This document shows positions 50,383 to 61,444 of a stretch of 64,000 nt of DNA, one piece after another. The notes beneath the pieces were generated by a model that was not told where the DNA came from, did not search any database, and saw only the letters and a program-made list of their open reading frames with translations. Made by a program: the position numbers and the translations under genes. How positions within the stretch are numbered: position 1 is the first letter of the stretch; each line of letters opens with the position of its first letter. The stretch comes from Omphiscola glabra (Eukaryota > Mollusca > Gastropoda > Lymnaeidae). The stretch covers positions 12,739,818-12,803,817 of the forward strand of contig OZ024811.1 in assembly GCA_964017045.1 (NCBI GenBank), written 5' to 3'.

Positions 50383-53300
50383 TATTTAGTTTACTAGTTC
50401 TACAGTTAGTTTTGAAAGAAAAATGCATGGCTTTATTGTGGATTAAATACAGATCCAATGTGAAAGTTTTACATTCATTAATTGCAAATCTCAGTACAAT
50501 TAAAAAAAAAATATATCAGATGAATTAAAACAATAAAATAGAGGGCTCTTTTGTATTATATTCATTTCAAATGCTAGCCGATATACACGGCATTTAGCCG
50601 GGATAGAATTCGGAAGGAAGGATCTTCTACTGTCTACAGCCTTATAATTATTCCGATCCCTGTAGGCTCCCAATCCTATCGGTATCCCGCTTCCGTTTGT
50701 ATACCGTTTCCCGGTGGGATTCCGATCGCTCTGGATCCCAAATCTGGTGTGATCCCAATCCTGTCGGTATTCCGATCCCGGTGGTATCTCGATACCAGTG
50801 GGATAACGATACCGGTGGGATATCGATTGATGTCGGATACCGATACCGGTGGGGTACCGATTTCGGTAGGTTTGAGTTTTCCGATTGGATCTAGATCAGA
50901 GTGGGATCCTGATCCCGTTAGTATCCCGTTTCCCGGTGGTATCCCGTTACCTGGTGTGATCCTCTTCTCTGATAGGATCCCATTTCCTGATAGGATCCCA
51001 ATCCCGGATTGATCCCGCTACACGATTTGATAACGTTACCGTATGGTTCGATTTACTGCTGGATTTAAAGAGTTTTCTCAATATCGTTTCATTCATGTAG
51101 GAGAATTAAGCCTATTGACCTATAGAACTTTCTGGAAAATTCTAAATTAACTGTAAGATTCTCCTCGAAACCTTTAAAAATGTCGTTTCTAAGTAATTAT
51201 TCTTCGTATACGAAAAATTATACAACTAAAGGCATTACTATAACTATAGTACATATATATATATATATGTGTGTTATGATTACACCAAATGAGACAATAT
51301 AGTGTAAGGGCGTTGACTGTTTACAATTACCCGGAAAGAGATTTACAAAAACTTCGTCGCTGTTTTGTTTCTTTTTTGGTTAGCATTAGGAATTGAATTG
51401 CGTACGCTACTGTTAGTTTTGCTGATGTCTATGCTGCACTCAACTATTTATACATCTGCTGCGTAGCAGATGTCATGGTCTCTTGTTAGAGGCGGACCTG
51501 AAAGTTTTGAGTCGTGGGAGACGGGCGACTCCTATGTTTAAAAAAAAAATGTTGAATGGTGCAAGGCGAAAATGTTTTGCTGCATTCTGGCGTGAAATCC
51601 GGCTTCTTCCAAAACGTTACTTTGGCCACTGAACATTTATAATTAGTATCAGTGGGTACTTGTGAAATTTACTTAGAAAAATATCTTCATTTATTTTTTC
51701 TCACTGAAATTTAAAAATGTATTTCATCATTTATCAATGCTTAATATATCATTTAATGACGTTAATTAAACTGCCCTTAATGAACACGTTTTAAATAACA
51801 TTTGATCACAAAATAACAATAATTAAAACAAAAATTACATTTTTAATTTCAATTTCATACACACATATTTTAAAAATTGAGGTGGCTATTGGTACCCGGG
51901 TACCAAAATTGACAGGTTGGGATTAAAAAAACAATTTAAAATATTATTGCTGGGTTTGTAAGACCAAATCATGTGTCAAATGAAAGATAATTGAATGTAC
52001 TATACGTTTGTAAACCTCTCAATTCTGGTACCCGGGTTCCAATAGGTGCAGCCTTTAAAAATTTACTAAATTCTAAATTATAGCTCACAAAATGAAATTA
52101 TATATTACATAGCTTACCAAATCATCTGCTTTATCCTTATTAAGACTGCTCATATTTTCAAACTGCTCTGTGCACTGAGTTGACATGAGATTAACGGAGA
52201 TTTCCAGTTGATTCATTTTATTAGACATTTCATTATAATGTTGATTTGTACTCTCGACGCTCTTTGACAAATCTTGTATATACATAAGGGCATCATTGCT
52301 GCACGTTCTAACAGAGCTGATCTGTTTATTGAGTTCATTCATTGAGACATTGACAGACTTATTTTCATCTTCTAATCTGTTTAACGTGACGTCAACATAT
52401 GTTACAGTTCCAAACAAATCCTCAACATTTGATTTAATGTCTTGGTATCTTTTCTCCAGATCTGTAATTTTATCCTTAATCTTTTTTTCAGACTTCAATT
52501 TTGCATTTGTTAAAATTTCCGCTTTTTTATGATCATTTACTTGTTGAGCCGAGACATCTTTTAATATCTTATCAACATTTTCTATTTTGCCTTCAACTGT
52601 TTCTGTCGTCTTTTTGAGTGAGTATACAGCTTCTTCTAGTATGGCAAATCTCATCGTCATATTATGAGAAGCATCAGATCCTACAGAAACACTTAAAGTT
52701 AAATAAGGATTTTTAAAAAAAAATCTATCATATCAGTTTCTAGTACAACATTTTTGTCGCAACCAGTGACATAAATTGATGAAATTTAGTTGTCACAATG
52801 GCTTTATACTTATCGTTATATTTGAGACGATCAATTAAAACAATTTGATCCACAAAACCAACATTGTTTTCGTCATGTTGTAATACTGTATCATCAAACT
52901 GTCTCTAACATGTTTTTTGATTTTATGATTTTTGTTGTTTACCAAAATAAAAAATATATAATTAAAATGTTCATTTGAACGCTTATTATATAACTGGAAT
53001 ACATGAACCGATGTTATCTGGATAATAATTGTAGGTCTTTAGCGATATTTTCTACCAGCTATTGGAAAAACTCATCACAATTCCTAACTTTAAAAAAAAA
53101 AATCTATGTATTTATATTTACGTTTCTAACATCATTAAGTTTCATAAGTATTCATCTGCTATATGTTATACACCTACCCTATTCCATTTGACGCCCCTTA
53201 ACTACTTTTATTTTCTCTAAACATGACCTTAAATTACCCAATCTAAATTATAACTAATTTTATCACTTTTATCACTAAAGAAGTTAATTTAGGGGCGATT

Positions 53301-53504
53301 CCTACGCTAGAGAAATACTTTAGATGTCTTGTGTTTTAAATTGTTAAATGTCGGGTAGCTACCCGTTTTCTTGCCTTTGAACTACACTGTTTTTCTCTAA
53401 AATTTGTGAAATCATAAACTTAAATTTACAACAAAAACTATATAAAAAATAAATATATGTTATGTTTTTGGAATTTTATTTTCTATTGATTTGTTCATCA
53501 AAAA

Positions 53505-53535
<31 letters not shown>

Positions 53536-56500
53536 GAATTATACATTAAAATAAAATCTTAAAAATAATTATTTTATCTAAAGAAGAATCTCACAACCGC
53601 TTTTCTTGTCTATATCAGACATGAGTGTCTTTTTTAAAAATTTGTTAATCTCAAAAACACAAAACCATTTTTCACGTCTATAAGAAACTTGAGTGTCTTT
53701 TTTTTTATTGTTAATCTCATAAAAAATTCACACTCACTTCACTTTTCGCAAAGTAAAAACAAAATTATATTTTTATTTAAAAAAAAATAATAATAACCCA
53801 TTTCCTTTTTTTCAAATTAAATTTTCAAGTGTGTAAAATGATTGGGTTTTGATATTCATGTGTATATTATTATAAATGTACCCACGTTTTGTTAACGCCA
53901 TTGATTTTCTTAATTGGTAAACTTATGTTTATTTGTAATAAGAGAATGTAACATCTCTTTTTTACAAATGTAATACCGCATGATTTAATTGTAATTTAAT
54001 ACGTAAAAATGTACACATCCCATACTGTCAACTTCTATGTCCTCAGGATTGGATCATTCAATCAAGTTCTTCCACTAATTCAACCATTAGTAACAACTCA
54101 AGTCCTTTTCATAACTATAACTTTAATTATCAGGAAACACAAGGCACTCAGCTCTCTTTCCTAAGGTTCTACAACATCGCTTTGTCCAACATCCATCTAC
54201 ATTCCACTCCTCACACAACACTAAACTAATGCGTCACTTCCCCTACCCAAATACGTCACAACATTCACGCACAATATACAACGCTACACGTATACTCTCT
54301 AACTCAACATGATTTACTTACAAACATAACTACATTGATTTCATACCCTTGACACATACTCTAAACGCTATGTATATAACTATGAAAGTTAATTATTTAT
54401 CAAATTAAATCCTTTATTCTGAGACGTATTTTGTGCTGCCTGGGGAAAAATAAAAGTATGGTATCCTCCCCTACCTCTAGAAACAGAGTTTAAAAAAAAC
54501 CAAAAAAAATAATAAAATCATCCACGGGATTGTAACCTCCTTAAGTACGCTGAAACTTTATTTCAAATGGTTTGTTTTTGGCTACGGAGTTTCAATGCAC
54601 TGACTGAAATAAACAGCATTGTCTTATTAAAAGTATATTTAAAGGTTCCAATTACTTTATAAATTGAATAAAAGTATATTTTTGGAATGAATAATAAGGT
54701 AAACACTTATTAAATGTTAAGGTTAAAAATACAACAATTGTGTTTGTTTTATTAACAATTTTAAAAGCAATCAATTATAGGTGTTAATTTTAATTTCAAG
54801 AACGGTAAAATGCATAATCTGTTTTGTAAAGCGCGATCATTAAATTAAAGAAAGTTGTAAGTTTTAGCTCAAAAAGGCAATTCCGGCTATGACGTCATTA
54901 GCGTGTTTATTTAGAACATATTAAATTTTTTTTTCTCGCAATATTAACAACGTATTAAAAACGCACTAAAAGCAACTGATCTTTAGGTTTTCCCGATAAA
55001 TGTAATTACGGTGTAATTCTTTGATCATTATTTTTATTATTTAATTTTTGTAATAACTTTCAAACGCATATAAAATGCATAAGATAGTTGTAATTTTTTT
55101 TTTTTACTTTATATAATTATTACTAAAATAAAAACTGATACATAATACTTTTTAAGCATTTAAATGTATTCCCTCTCTGTAACATAACAGAAAATACTAT
55201 GATAGTTTTTAAGAATCCGAACGTATTTAAATCTTATCAGTTCGTTGGCGTTACGGTCAGCAAATCTCTTTCTTAGTTATATAATATAAAACACATACTC
55301 TTAAGGAAAAATGTCTTTACCTAATGTTTGTACAGTTTCACAGCTTCCAAGCAAATTTTCTGTTTTCATTTCATCGATTTTTAAACTAGCTCCAGTAGTT
55401 GTCAAATTATTGGTAGTTGGTTGATTTAAATCAATTTCATTTTCTTCAATCTGTTTGCCTGATGATGTAAAGTTTTAAAAAATGTATAAGTATTGATTGA
55501 AATAAATTTATTTTTATGTAGTTATTGAAATTTCCCGTTTTGTTGAAATGAATAACGAATTAAAATATCAGATTAACAAAAATAAACATTATTTCAAGCT
55601 GGAAATTGGTTGTCATCTTTTTAAATATGTTTTTCCGTAAATGATCAAAATAGTTAGCTAACTTTTGAATGTATTGCAACTTTTTTTCTGAAACGATTTT
55701 TAGCGTCTTTCTTATTTGCAAATTTTTTTCTGCAATCAGATAAGGGGAATGCGATTCAATATCTTATTTTTAACCTACTGAGCTTAAGCTTATTTCTTGC
55801 ACTTGCAATCCAACCTAATACGAGAAGAATATACGAGGAATTAAGACAATCATATTGCATAACACAACGCTTCTGTCCTTGCCGACATAGTTCAGCATTT
55901 CATTATATTTGTCAAACATAGTGAATAAATAATATTTTAATAAATCTACGTTTCTATTAATAATTTGTGTATGTGTGTGTGGGGGAGCGGCGGTATTTAT
56001 TAAACTCATATCATAAGATAAAAGTCGGCTGTTTGGATCTGAGAAGACTACAGCCATTATCAAAGACAGGGGAAAATGTCAACAGAGCAGTCACATGTGA
56101 TGCTCATACACATCTGGTGCAAACTAATCAAATAAGAGCGAAACTACCACAGCTAGCACTGAGCCACAAATGCTCGTGTTTGCTAAGAGAGAGAGAGAGA
56201 GCGAGCGTTCTAGCACAAATAGAGCTCATACGATCAGGAAACCCTCCGTCAAATAAAGATTTTCTCTTTTTCCCCGAAGAAAAATCAACAGAAAATGTAT
56301 ATTATTAAATAATATATAAAATCTACAATAAACTTTTGGACATTTTATTTTAACATAAAAAATTACCCGACAGTTCAACAGCTTTGTCAATAAAAAGATT
56401 TAGACAATCCTGAATTCTGTTGTTCATCTCAGCATAGCTTGTGTGATTGACATGTCCACCATTAATCCAAGCATTTATTTCACTTTCTAACTACACATTA

Positions 56501-56805
56501 GATACAAGACAACATTTAAAAAAACACATTTTAAATGACTTTTAGCAACCTTTACTTTAAGGAACATCTACAAGTCTTTATTTTAAATGGGCAAAGAAAT
56601 TTATTTTTATTCCAATATTTGAAATAAGATTCGATAGCATAATAGTTTTGAATAATTTTTTTAACATAAATTTGTAATAGATTATAACCTGATTGATTCG
56701 ATGGTCGACAGCGTCTTTCACAGTATTCCTCTCTTCCTTGAGTATCTCAAGGTGTTGGTTGATAATTTTTACGAATCGCTCTGCTTGTAGTAATGTGCTT
56801 GTCAT
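46762..56805 (-). CDS. Unit 5: coiled-coil C1q-domain protein lacking exon 5 (467 aa)
   Basis: Exons: E1 56689-56805, E2 56367-56490, E3 55321-55458, E4 52118-52680, E6 50201-50255, E7 46762-47168 with TGA at 46762-46764. Spliced length is 1404 nt, open throughout. E5, present as 105 nt in units 1-4, is absent: the place where it should be (between 50256 and about 50430) holds AT-repeat DNA. E5 has phase 0 at both ends, so E4 joins E6 in frame. Residues 1-80 are helical, 81-126 the linker, 127-314 the coiled coil, 315-332 E6, 333-467 C1q (PKVGFFAWK, NHGGHFDQSTGAFTAPRNG, FAEITAGDELYLEWE, NFSCYMIQM). E2 starts LESEINAW instead of VQSE. An AG acceptor lies 11 bases before the ATG. Introns hold a 17-bp minisatellite, a MITE and a 2.3-kb insertion. 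Confidence 0.82.
48620..49620. other. Last-intron block of unit 5 with a GC-richer insertion
   Basis: 48640-48860 matches the CCATTA/TTGTCTCCC block of the other units, and 49530-49600 matches its end (ACACTTACACAGCCATACCC). Between them, about 49135-49430 is GC-richer, begins TGTAACGACTGGCCATCG and has no counterpart in units 2-4. It may be a solo LTR or another insertion, but I could not define its ends. Confidence 0.4.
49699..49725. repeat. (TA)n microsatellite
   Basis: Uninterrupted TA dinucleotides in the last intron of unit 5. Confidence 0.9.
50320..50400. repeat. (AT)n tract at the site of the missing exon 5
   Basis: ATATAT-rich DNA with a pure AT run at about 50358-50382. Flanking homology to units 1 and 3 resumes at about 50425 (TGGATTAAATACAGATCC, compare 1195-1210). 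The tract therefore replaces the segment that contains E5 elsewhere. Confidence 0.7.
50650..51025. repeat. Degenerate 17-bp minisatellite, about 22 copies
   Basis: Repeats of a 17-bp unit of the type GGTGGGATACCGATACC or GGTGTGATCCCAATCCT, strongly diverged between copies but kept in register. It is much GC-richer than the surrounding intron of unit 5. The plus frames at 50697-50894 and 50749-51012 are by-products. Confidence 0.8.
51882..52049. mobile_element. Inverted-repeat element with GGTACCCGGGTACC ends
   Basis: Ends of about 37 bp are near-perfect inverted repeats: CTATTGGTACCCGGGTACCA at the left; on the right, read inward, CTATTGGAACCCGGGTACCA. The interior is shared with 13350-13492 in opposite orientation. 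Non-coding and MITE-sized, it lies in the intron between E4 and E6 of unit 5. No target-site duplication was resolved. Confidence 0.7.
52992..55275. other. 2.3-kb insertion in intron E3/E4 of unit 5, unidentified
   Basis: The same intron is 380 bp in unit 1, 332 bp in unit 3 and 382 bp in unit 4, but 2640 bp here. Homology on the E4 side stops near 52990 (GAACGCTTATTATATA) and resumes near 55265 (TTATATAATATAAAACACAT). TTATATA on both sides may be the target duplication. Contents are AT-rich with a T run at 53509-53535 and a C-rich patch at 54050-54300; no coding homology was recognised. Confidence 0.5.
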
Positions 56806-57569
56806 TTTTTGGATATCTACAAATACTTTATACAATATAACGTTATATACTAATATGCTTATAAAATCAAACTTTTAAAGAAGCCAATATACACACCGAT
56901 GTAAATAAGCTACGATTATTTGCTTGATCCAAATAAATGGATTTTTTTTACATTGCACATGTTTATTTTCAGCAAATAAATAAATATATATTTTAAAAAG
57001 AAAATATTTTTACAATTAGAGCACTTTAAACACAATATACTTTAGATGTTTTGTCTAGCGTGCAATTTTTAACATAGAGCTGAAAATTAACGTAAAAATT
57101 ATTACATTCTTACACACAAACAAATGAACAAACTCAGACGAGACAAAAAACACACACCTATACTATAAATAGTTTTTGATTGTTTTAAAACAGGTATAAA
57201 AGAAATCAGTTGCTGTTATATTTAATTAAGGTTTATAAAGAGACTACATTCACGCAACCTCATTACGAAATTTAACTTAACATTGTGCATTTTTATTATA
57301 TAAATGAATGATCGAAAGTAGGCTACCTACAACTATAAAAACTAAAGATGATTTTAAGTCTAGTTAGGCTGACTGATTATCGATGAAAACTGAAAATGGG
57401 CGATTGGTTTAGGAAAATGCCATGGTAAAGTAAAAATATATTGTCTAAAGGTGGAAATGTAAATTGAATACAAAAGGCCTTTGTTATGTAGCAATACATT
57501 AAGTTCAAAATTTCAACATTATTTTCAGAAAATCATAAAACAAACAGATTTATGACAAATAAAACTTTA

Positions 57570-57740
57570 GCTGACGTACACAAACTTACATATAATAACG
57601 GGAATTCCACATCAGAATTTGAAATTCTTGGAATCAAGAAGGGTTATTTTTTTTCCCCACAAAAAATGTGTCATCTCTACTTTCAGTTTTATATGAGCCG
57701 TACATTTTACCCATTAACAATAATGTAAGACTAAATAATC
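57570..57740. promoter_or_regulatory. Conserved 5' flank block of unit 5 with a kappaB-like motif
   Basis: GCTGACGTACAC, then GGGAATTCC at 57600-57608 and a decayed second site (GAAATTCTT, 57621-57629), 0.8 kb upstream of the unit 5 start. Conserved with units 1 and 4. Function is inferred only. Confidence 0.4.
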
Positions 57741-58779
57741 GAAAAAAAAGTATAACCAAAACAAATCAACCCACGTTAAAATGTGTATAAAAACAAAAGT
57801 GAAAAATGAAAAAAAAAAAAAAAACATATTCAGACTATGCATTGAGTTAAAATGTTTTATGATTTTTAGTTAATGTTCTAAGTATACACATTATGTTCCC
57901 TTGGGGTTATCCAGATGAGTGTAGATATGTGGTTTGCTATATAGGGAATTAGGTTATCCATAAAAACATAAAAATAAAAGCACATAGCTTGATTTGGTTG
58001 TGCGAAATCTACACCATCGTCACATGAGAAAGAAAGTGTATCTATGTTATTATCTACACCAACAGAGACCCCCCTCACACCCGTAAAAAGAACCGTAAAT
58101 ATCTTAAATCAATTAGCCAAAACATAATCATTGAAAGCACTATTTGAGAGGACTCTCATAACCCACATAGTAAGAAATGTTCTTATTTATTTATTATATT
58201 TCAGCTTTAAAAAAAATTTAGTTATTACTTTATGCACAATGTTTTCTCCATTGACATGCTTAAAGTTAAAATTTAGAACCGTAATACATGTGAGTCAAAC
58301 TTAATAAAAAATAATTAAAGGAAAATTAATCGACAATTATTTTTTTTTAAAAATAATTTCTTTTTGCTAATGAATTTATTATTGGTATATGAATTATATT
58401 ACATTAATTTCACTGTGTTATTCAAATTTTCCGTAAAAAATGTTCCATCACTTTTATAAGCTATTTTTGTAAGTAATAAACCTGATTTTTTTATGAAGAT
58501 ATGTTCTTTTCAATCTAAAATATAGTGATTCAATTTTGTAATGTGCAGCAGTTTTATTGTTTCACAAGGTTTTATATATATTTTTTGTAGCAAGGGGGTG
58601 TAAAACGTGCAAATAGATTCAACTAAACATACACATAATGTATTAGCTTATAGCACATAATTTACATTAATTTAAGATTGAAAAATAAACCGTTTTTAAG
58701 GTTGTATTTATAATACTGATCAGTGGGTCTCAAAAATTTGACGCGCAATTAAAATAACGCATAGAACAACAATTTATTG

Positions 58780-58965
58780 ACTGTTTAAATATAATTAAGG
58801 AAACTGTAACGATTAGCGATATAAGACTTACTTATTTAACGATAACTGATACAGTTGAGTGGACTTAATTAATAAATGGTAACAATAACATGTACATTTA
58901 TCGTACTCACGTAATGAGTTGTATCCATAATGGTTATATTTATAAGAAAGTCTACTGTAATAAAA
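58780..58965. repeat. Degenerate ~42-bp minisatellite, spacer copy 4
   Basis: Imperfect copies around AACTGTAACGATTAGCGATA, ACTTACTTATTTAACG and TGGTAACAATAAC, homologous to the tract near 6890-6970. Confidence 0.45.
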
Positions 58966-59519
58966 AGAACAACAACAACAACATAAGCCTAACAGGTTTG
59001 TTTACTTTTAGTTATATAGATACACGTGAAAACAGAACTAAATGAGCACATTTAAAATTACACATTTAAACAAAGAAATTAATATTCATAACAATAGTCG
59101 TATACAAAACACTGTTCTGAATCATTTCAGGCGTGTCTTCTTCATTAGATATCAACTTATATGTTTGGAGATCGCATGATGGCACCCCAGCCAGGCGAAA
59201 CTGGTCTAAATATATGATGCTGAGCACGTACATAACTACACCACTATGTACTCTGTCATATGATGTTACTAACTTGTGGCGACAATAAGTAGCATGAAAG
59301 GAAGTTGTATTCGCAGTTCTAAAATATATTTCAACTGTCGTGTACAATCTTATAACAACTCTCGACTGACATTGCTAAGCTGAACAGGTTGGAATGCATT
59401 GTACGGACCGATAACCTTTTCAAAACAAATTTATAAAATTAAAAATTCATTTGCCTATAAATAATCTATGTAACTTTTTTCATATTTTAGGGCCCATGAT
59501 TAATTTATTGATTATTTTT

Positions 59520-59652
59520 GCGCCTGGTTTGAATTCAGCGTTTGCCTTCTATTAGATGAGTTGCCTTCCAAGGCTAACGAGTCCAATCCACCCGGGATGT
59601 TTGCTTTGGCAGGGATTGAGTGAGTCAGTTTAGACCACTCGGCCACCCAGCA
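59520..59652 (-). mobile_element. tRNA-derived SINE, copy B
   Basis: Minus strand: GGCCGAGTGGTCTAA (A-box-like, tRNA-Leu/Ser type), CTCAATCCCTGCC (B-box-like), then GGATTGGACTCGTTAGCC and GGCAACTCATCTAATAGAAG shared with copy A at 28081-28255. About 40 bp shorter than copy A in the tRNA-like part. Confidence 0.65.
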
Positions 59653-60552
59653 ATCTTGTTGGTCATGTCATTCTCATATGACAGCGTCACTCAAATTCTT
59701 TTTTTTTACTTTGTCTAACATAATAATAAAATGAGACCTATCTTCTCAAATGCTAAACGTATAAAATATGGTCAAGAATGATTATGTAAGACATTTTTCA
59801 GCCTTTGGACTCAACCAGCTGCCAATTGATATGCGCATTGTCAGGCAAGGTGCTTGCAATTTGTCAGGTAACTGGACATGAATTAAAGTCAAATGGGCCG
59901 TGGAAGTGTGTGCTGTAAGAAGTGATGGTGAAATAGAAAATAAAATCATATTTTATAAGCGGCGCAGTGAAGGAATCATGTCATTAAATGTTTTACATCA
60001 AACCGGTACCATCCAGCTTTGGAGTAATCATGCTCGAAAAATATCCGGTGAAACTTTGAAGCAATTCGTAATTTATGGAAACTCATCAGTCTCCCATGCA
60101 GTAGATGGATGGCGTCCTCTTAACTGGGGGCCCTGTTTCCCATGCTGTAGATGGATGGTAACCTCTTAACTGGTGGCCCTGTTGAAAATTTCAGTTCAAC
60201 AGTTTCAGTAATGTGCGTTTTTACTGATGGCCCTACAGATCGTTCTTCTGGTCGTTATATGTTCAGTAATATACCAGCACAATTCGAACACATTTTTTGT
60301 ACTTCAATACAATTACAAATAATATTTTTACCGATGTTTAGTTGATAAAAGATTTGCGAGGATAGTGGATTTTCTTTAGGTGTTGACATCTTGGATTTGA
60401 GAAGTGCTGGAAATTTGAGGTAACGCTTATTTTTAATAAATTAATGTTTGGAATATAACATTGATTGTAATGCTTAAACTATTAAATAACTTGCAAAAAG
60501 TAGCTGATTCTGTGTTGAAATTCTTATCATATATCAGTAGACATAGCGTCGA

Positions 60553-60962
60553 TTAAGTCCACATCTGCATCATGTAACAAGAAAAATTAATAATCATGCA
60601 ACTGTTATCATTGTTATCAATTGTACTCCACTTCAAAAATAATTGGTCACCTGCTTCAGTTTTAGCCATCCGTGTTACTGTTTGGTTTTTTGAAATACAA
60701 TAAACAAGGGTAACTTCCGTATCTTGACGAATTCGGTAACATGTAAGTGTATTTAAATTAGTATTAGACATATTTTTTGTCATAATTGTTATTAAGTACA
60801 AGCCATTTAGAGGAGCAGTGAATACACCAGTCGATTGATTGGAGAGACCTCCATGGTTATAACCAACTTTATTATACGATGATATAGTGAACGATCACGC
60901 TATTTCTGATTGTCTTTTTTTGTGTGCATAGAATGCGACCTGTGGTAGATTGCACTTATGTT
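60553..60962 (-). pseudogene. Unit 6: C1q exon with an in-frame stop
   Basis: E7 homologue with the usual AG acceptor, opening HKCNLPQVAFYAHKK, ending in the stop at 60553-60555. The codon at 60895-60897 is TGA where unit 2 has GGA, early in the domain. The otherwise invariant HFDQSTG is LSNQSTG here. The remainder (GVFTAPLNGLYLITIMT, EAGDQLFLKW, NFSCYMMQMW) is intact. Either unit 6 is a pseudogene, or this exon is not used. E6 and upstream exons were not found between 60962 and 64000, though intron lengths in other units would still allow E6 at or just beyond the right edge. Confidence 0.75.
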
Positions 60963-61444
60963 CTGTGAAAAAGAGGAAAATAATAACATCAAATGCCTAA
61001 ATTAAATAAATTTACGCATCGGCGTCACTAGGGTGTGAAAATTAAAGCATGAACATAGTGCCCATTAAGTCAGTATTTTAATTCCAATTTAAGAAGAACG
61101 AAATTGTTAGTCAATGTCTTACATTTCTACTAACAAGGGTATATATTGGAAATGAACAAGTTCGTGACATTTTTATTATCCAGGATTCCACCTTCTTTTT
61201 AACTGAGCAAATAAAAAAAAAAAGTGTAGGCTAATTTAAATATGTATTTTCTACTGTCGTTATTTCAGACAAAAGATGCATTTAGAAAAGAAGAAGGGAA
61301 TACAATACATATATAATGCATATATATATATAATTTTTTAGAAAAAATCGTCTTCCTTATAATCCTTTATTCCAATATATCTATTAGGGCCGAGTTTTAT
61401 ATTGCACATATTTAAGTAGAACATAATTTATTTAAGCTGTTGAT

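Larger units (their letters stand above)
56806..60552. other. Spacer between units 5 and 6
   Basis: Homologous to spacer 1/2 over most of its length. Contains the conserved 5' flank of unit 5 (57570-57740), a hAT-like end near 58718, the 42-bp tract (58780-58965), SINE copy B (59520-59652) and a short duplication of GTAGATGGATGG...CTCTTAACTGG...GCCCTGTT at 60105-60185. No gene supported. Confidence 0.5.

Noticed and set aside
50697..51012. Two overlapping plus frames with DPNPVGIP-like periodic sequence
   Set aside because: They arise from the 17-bp minisatellite; both phases give similar periodic peptides.
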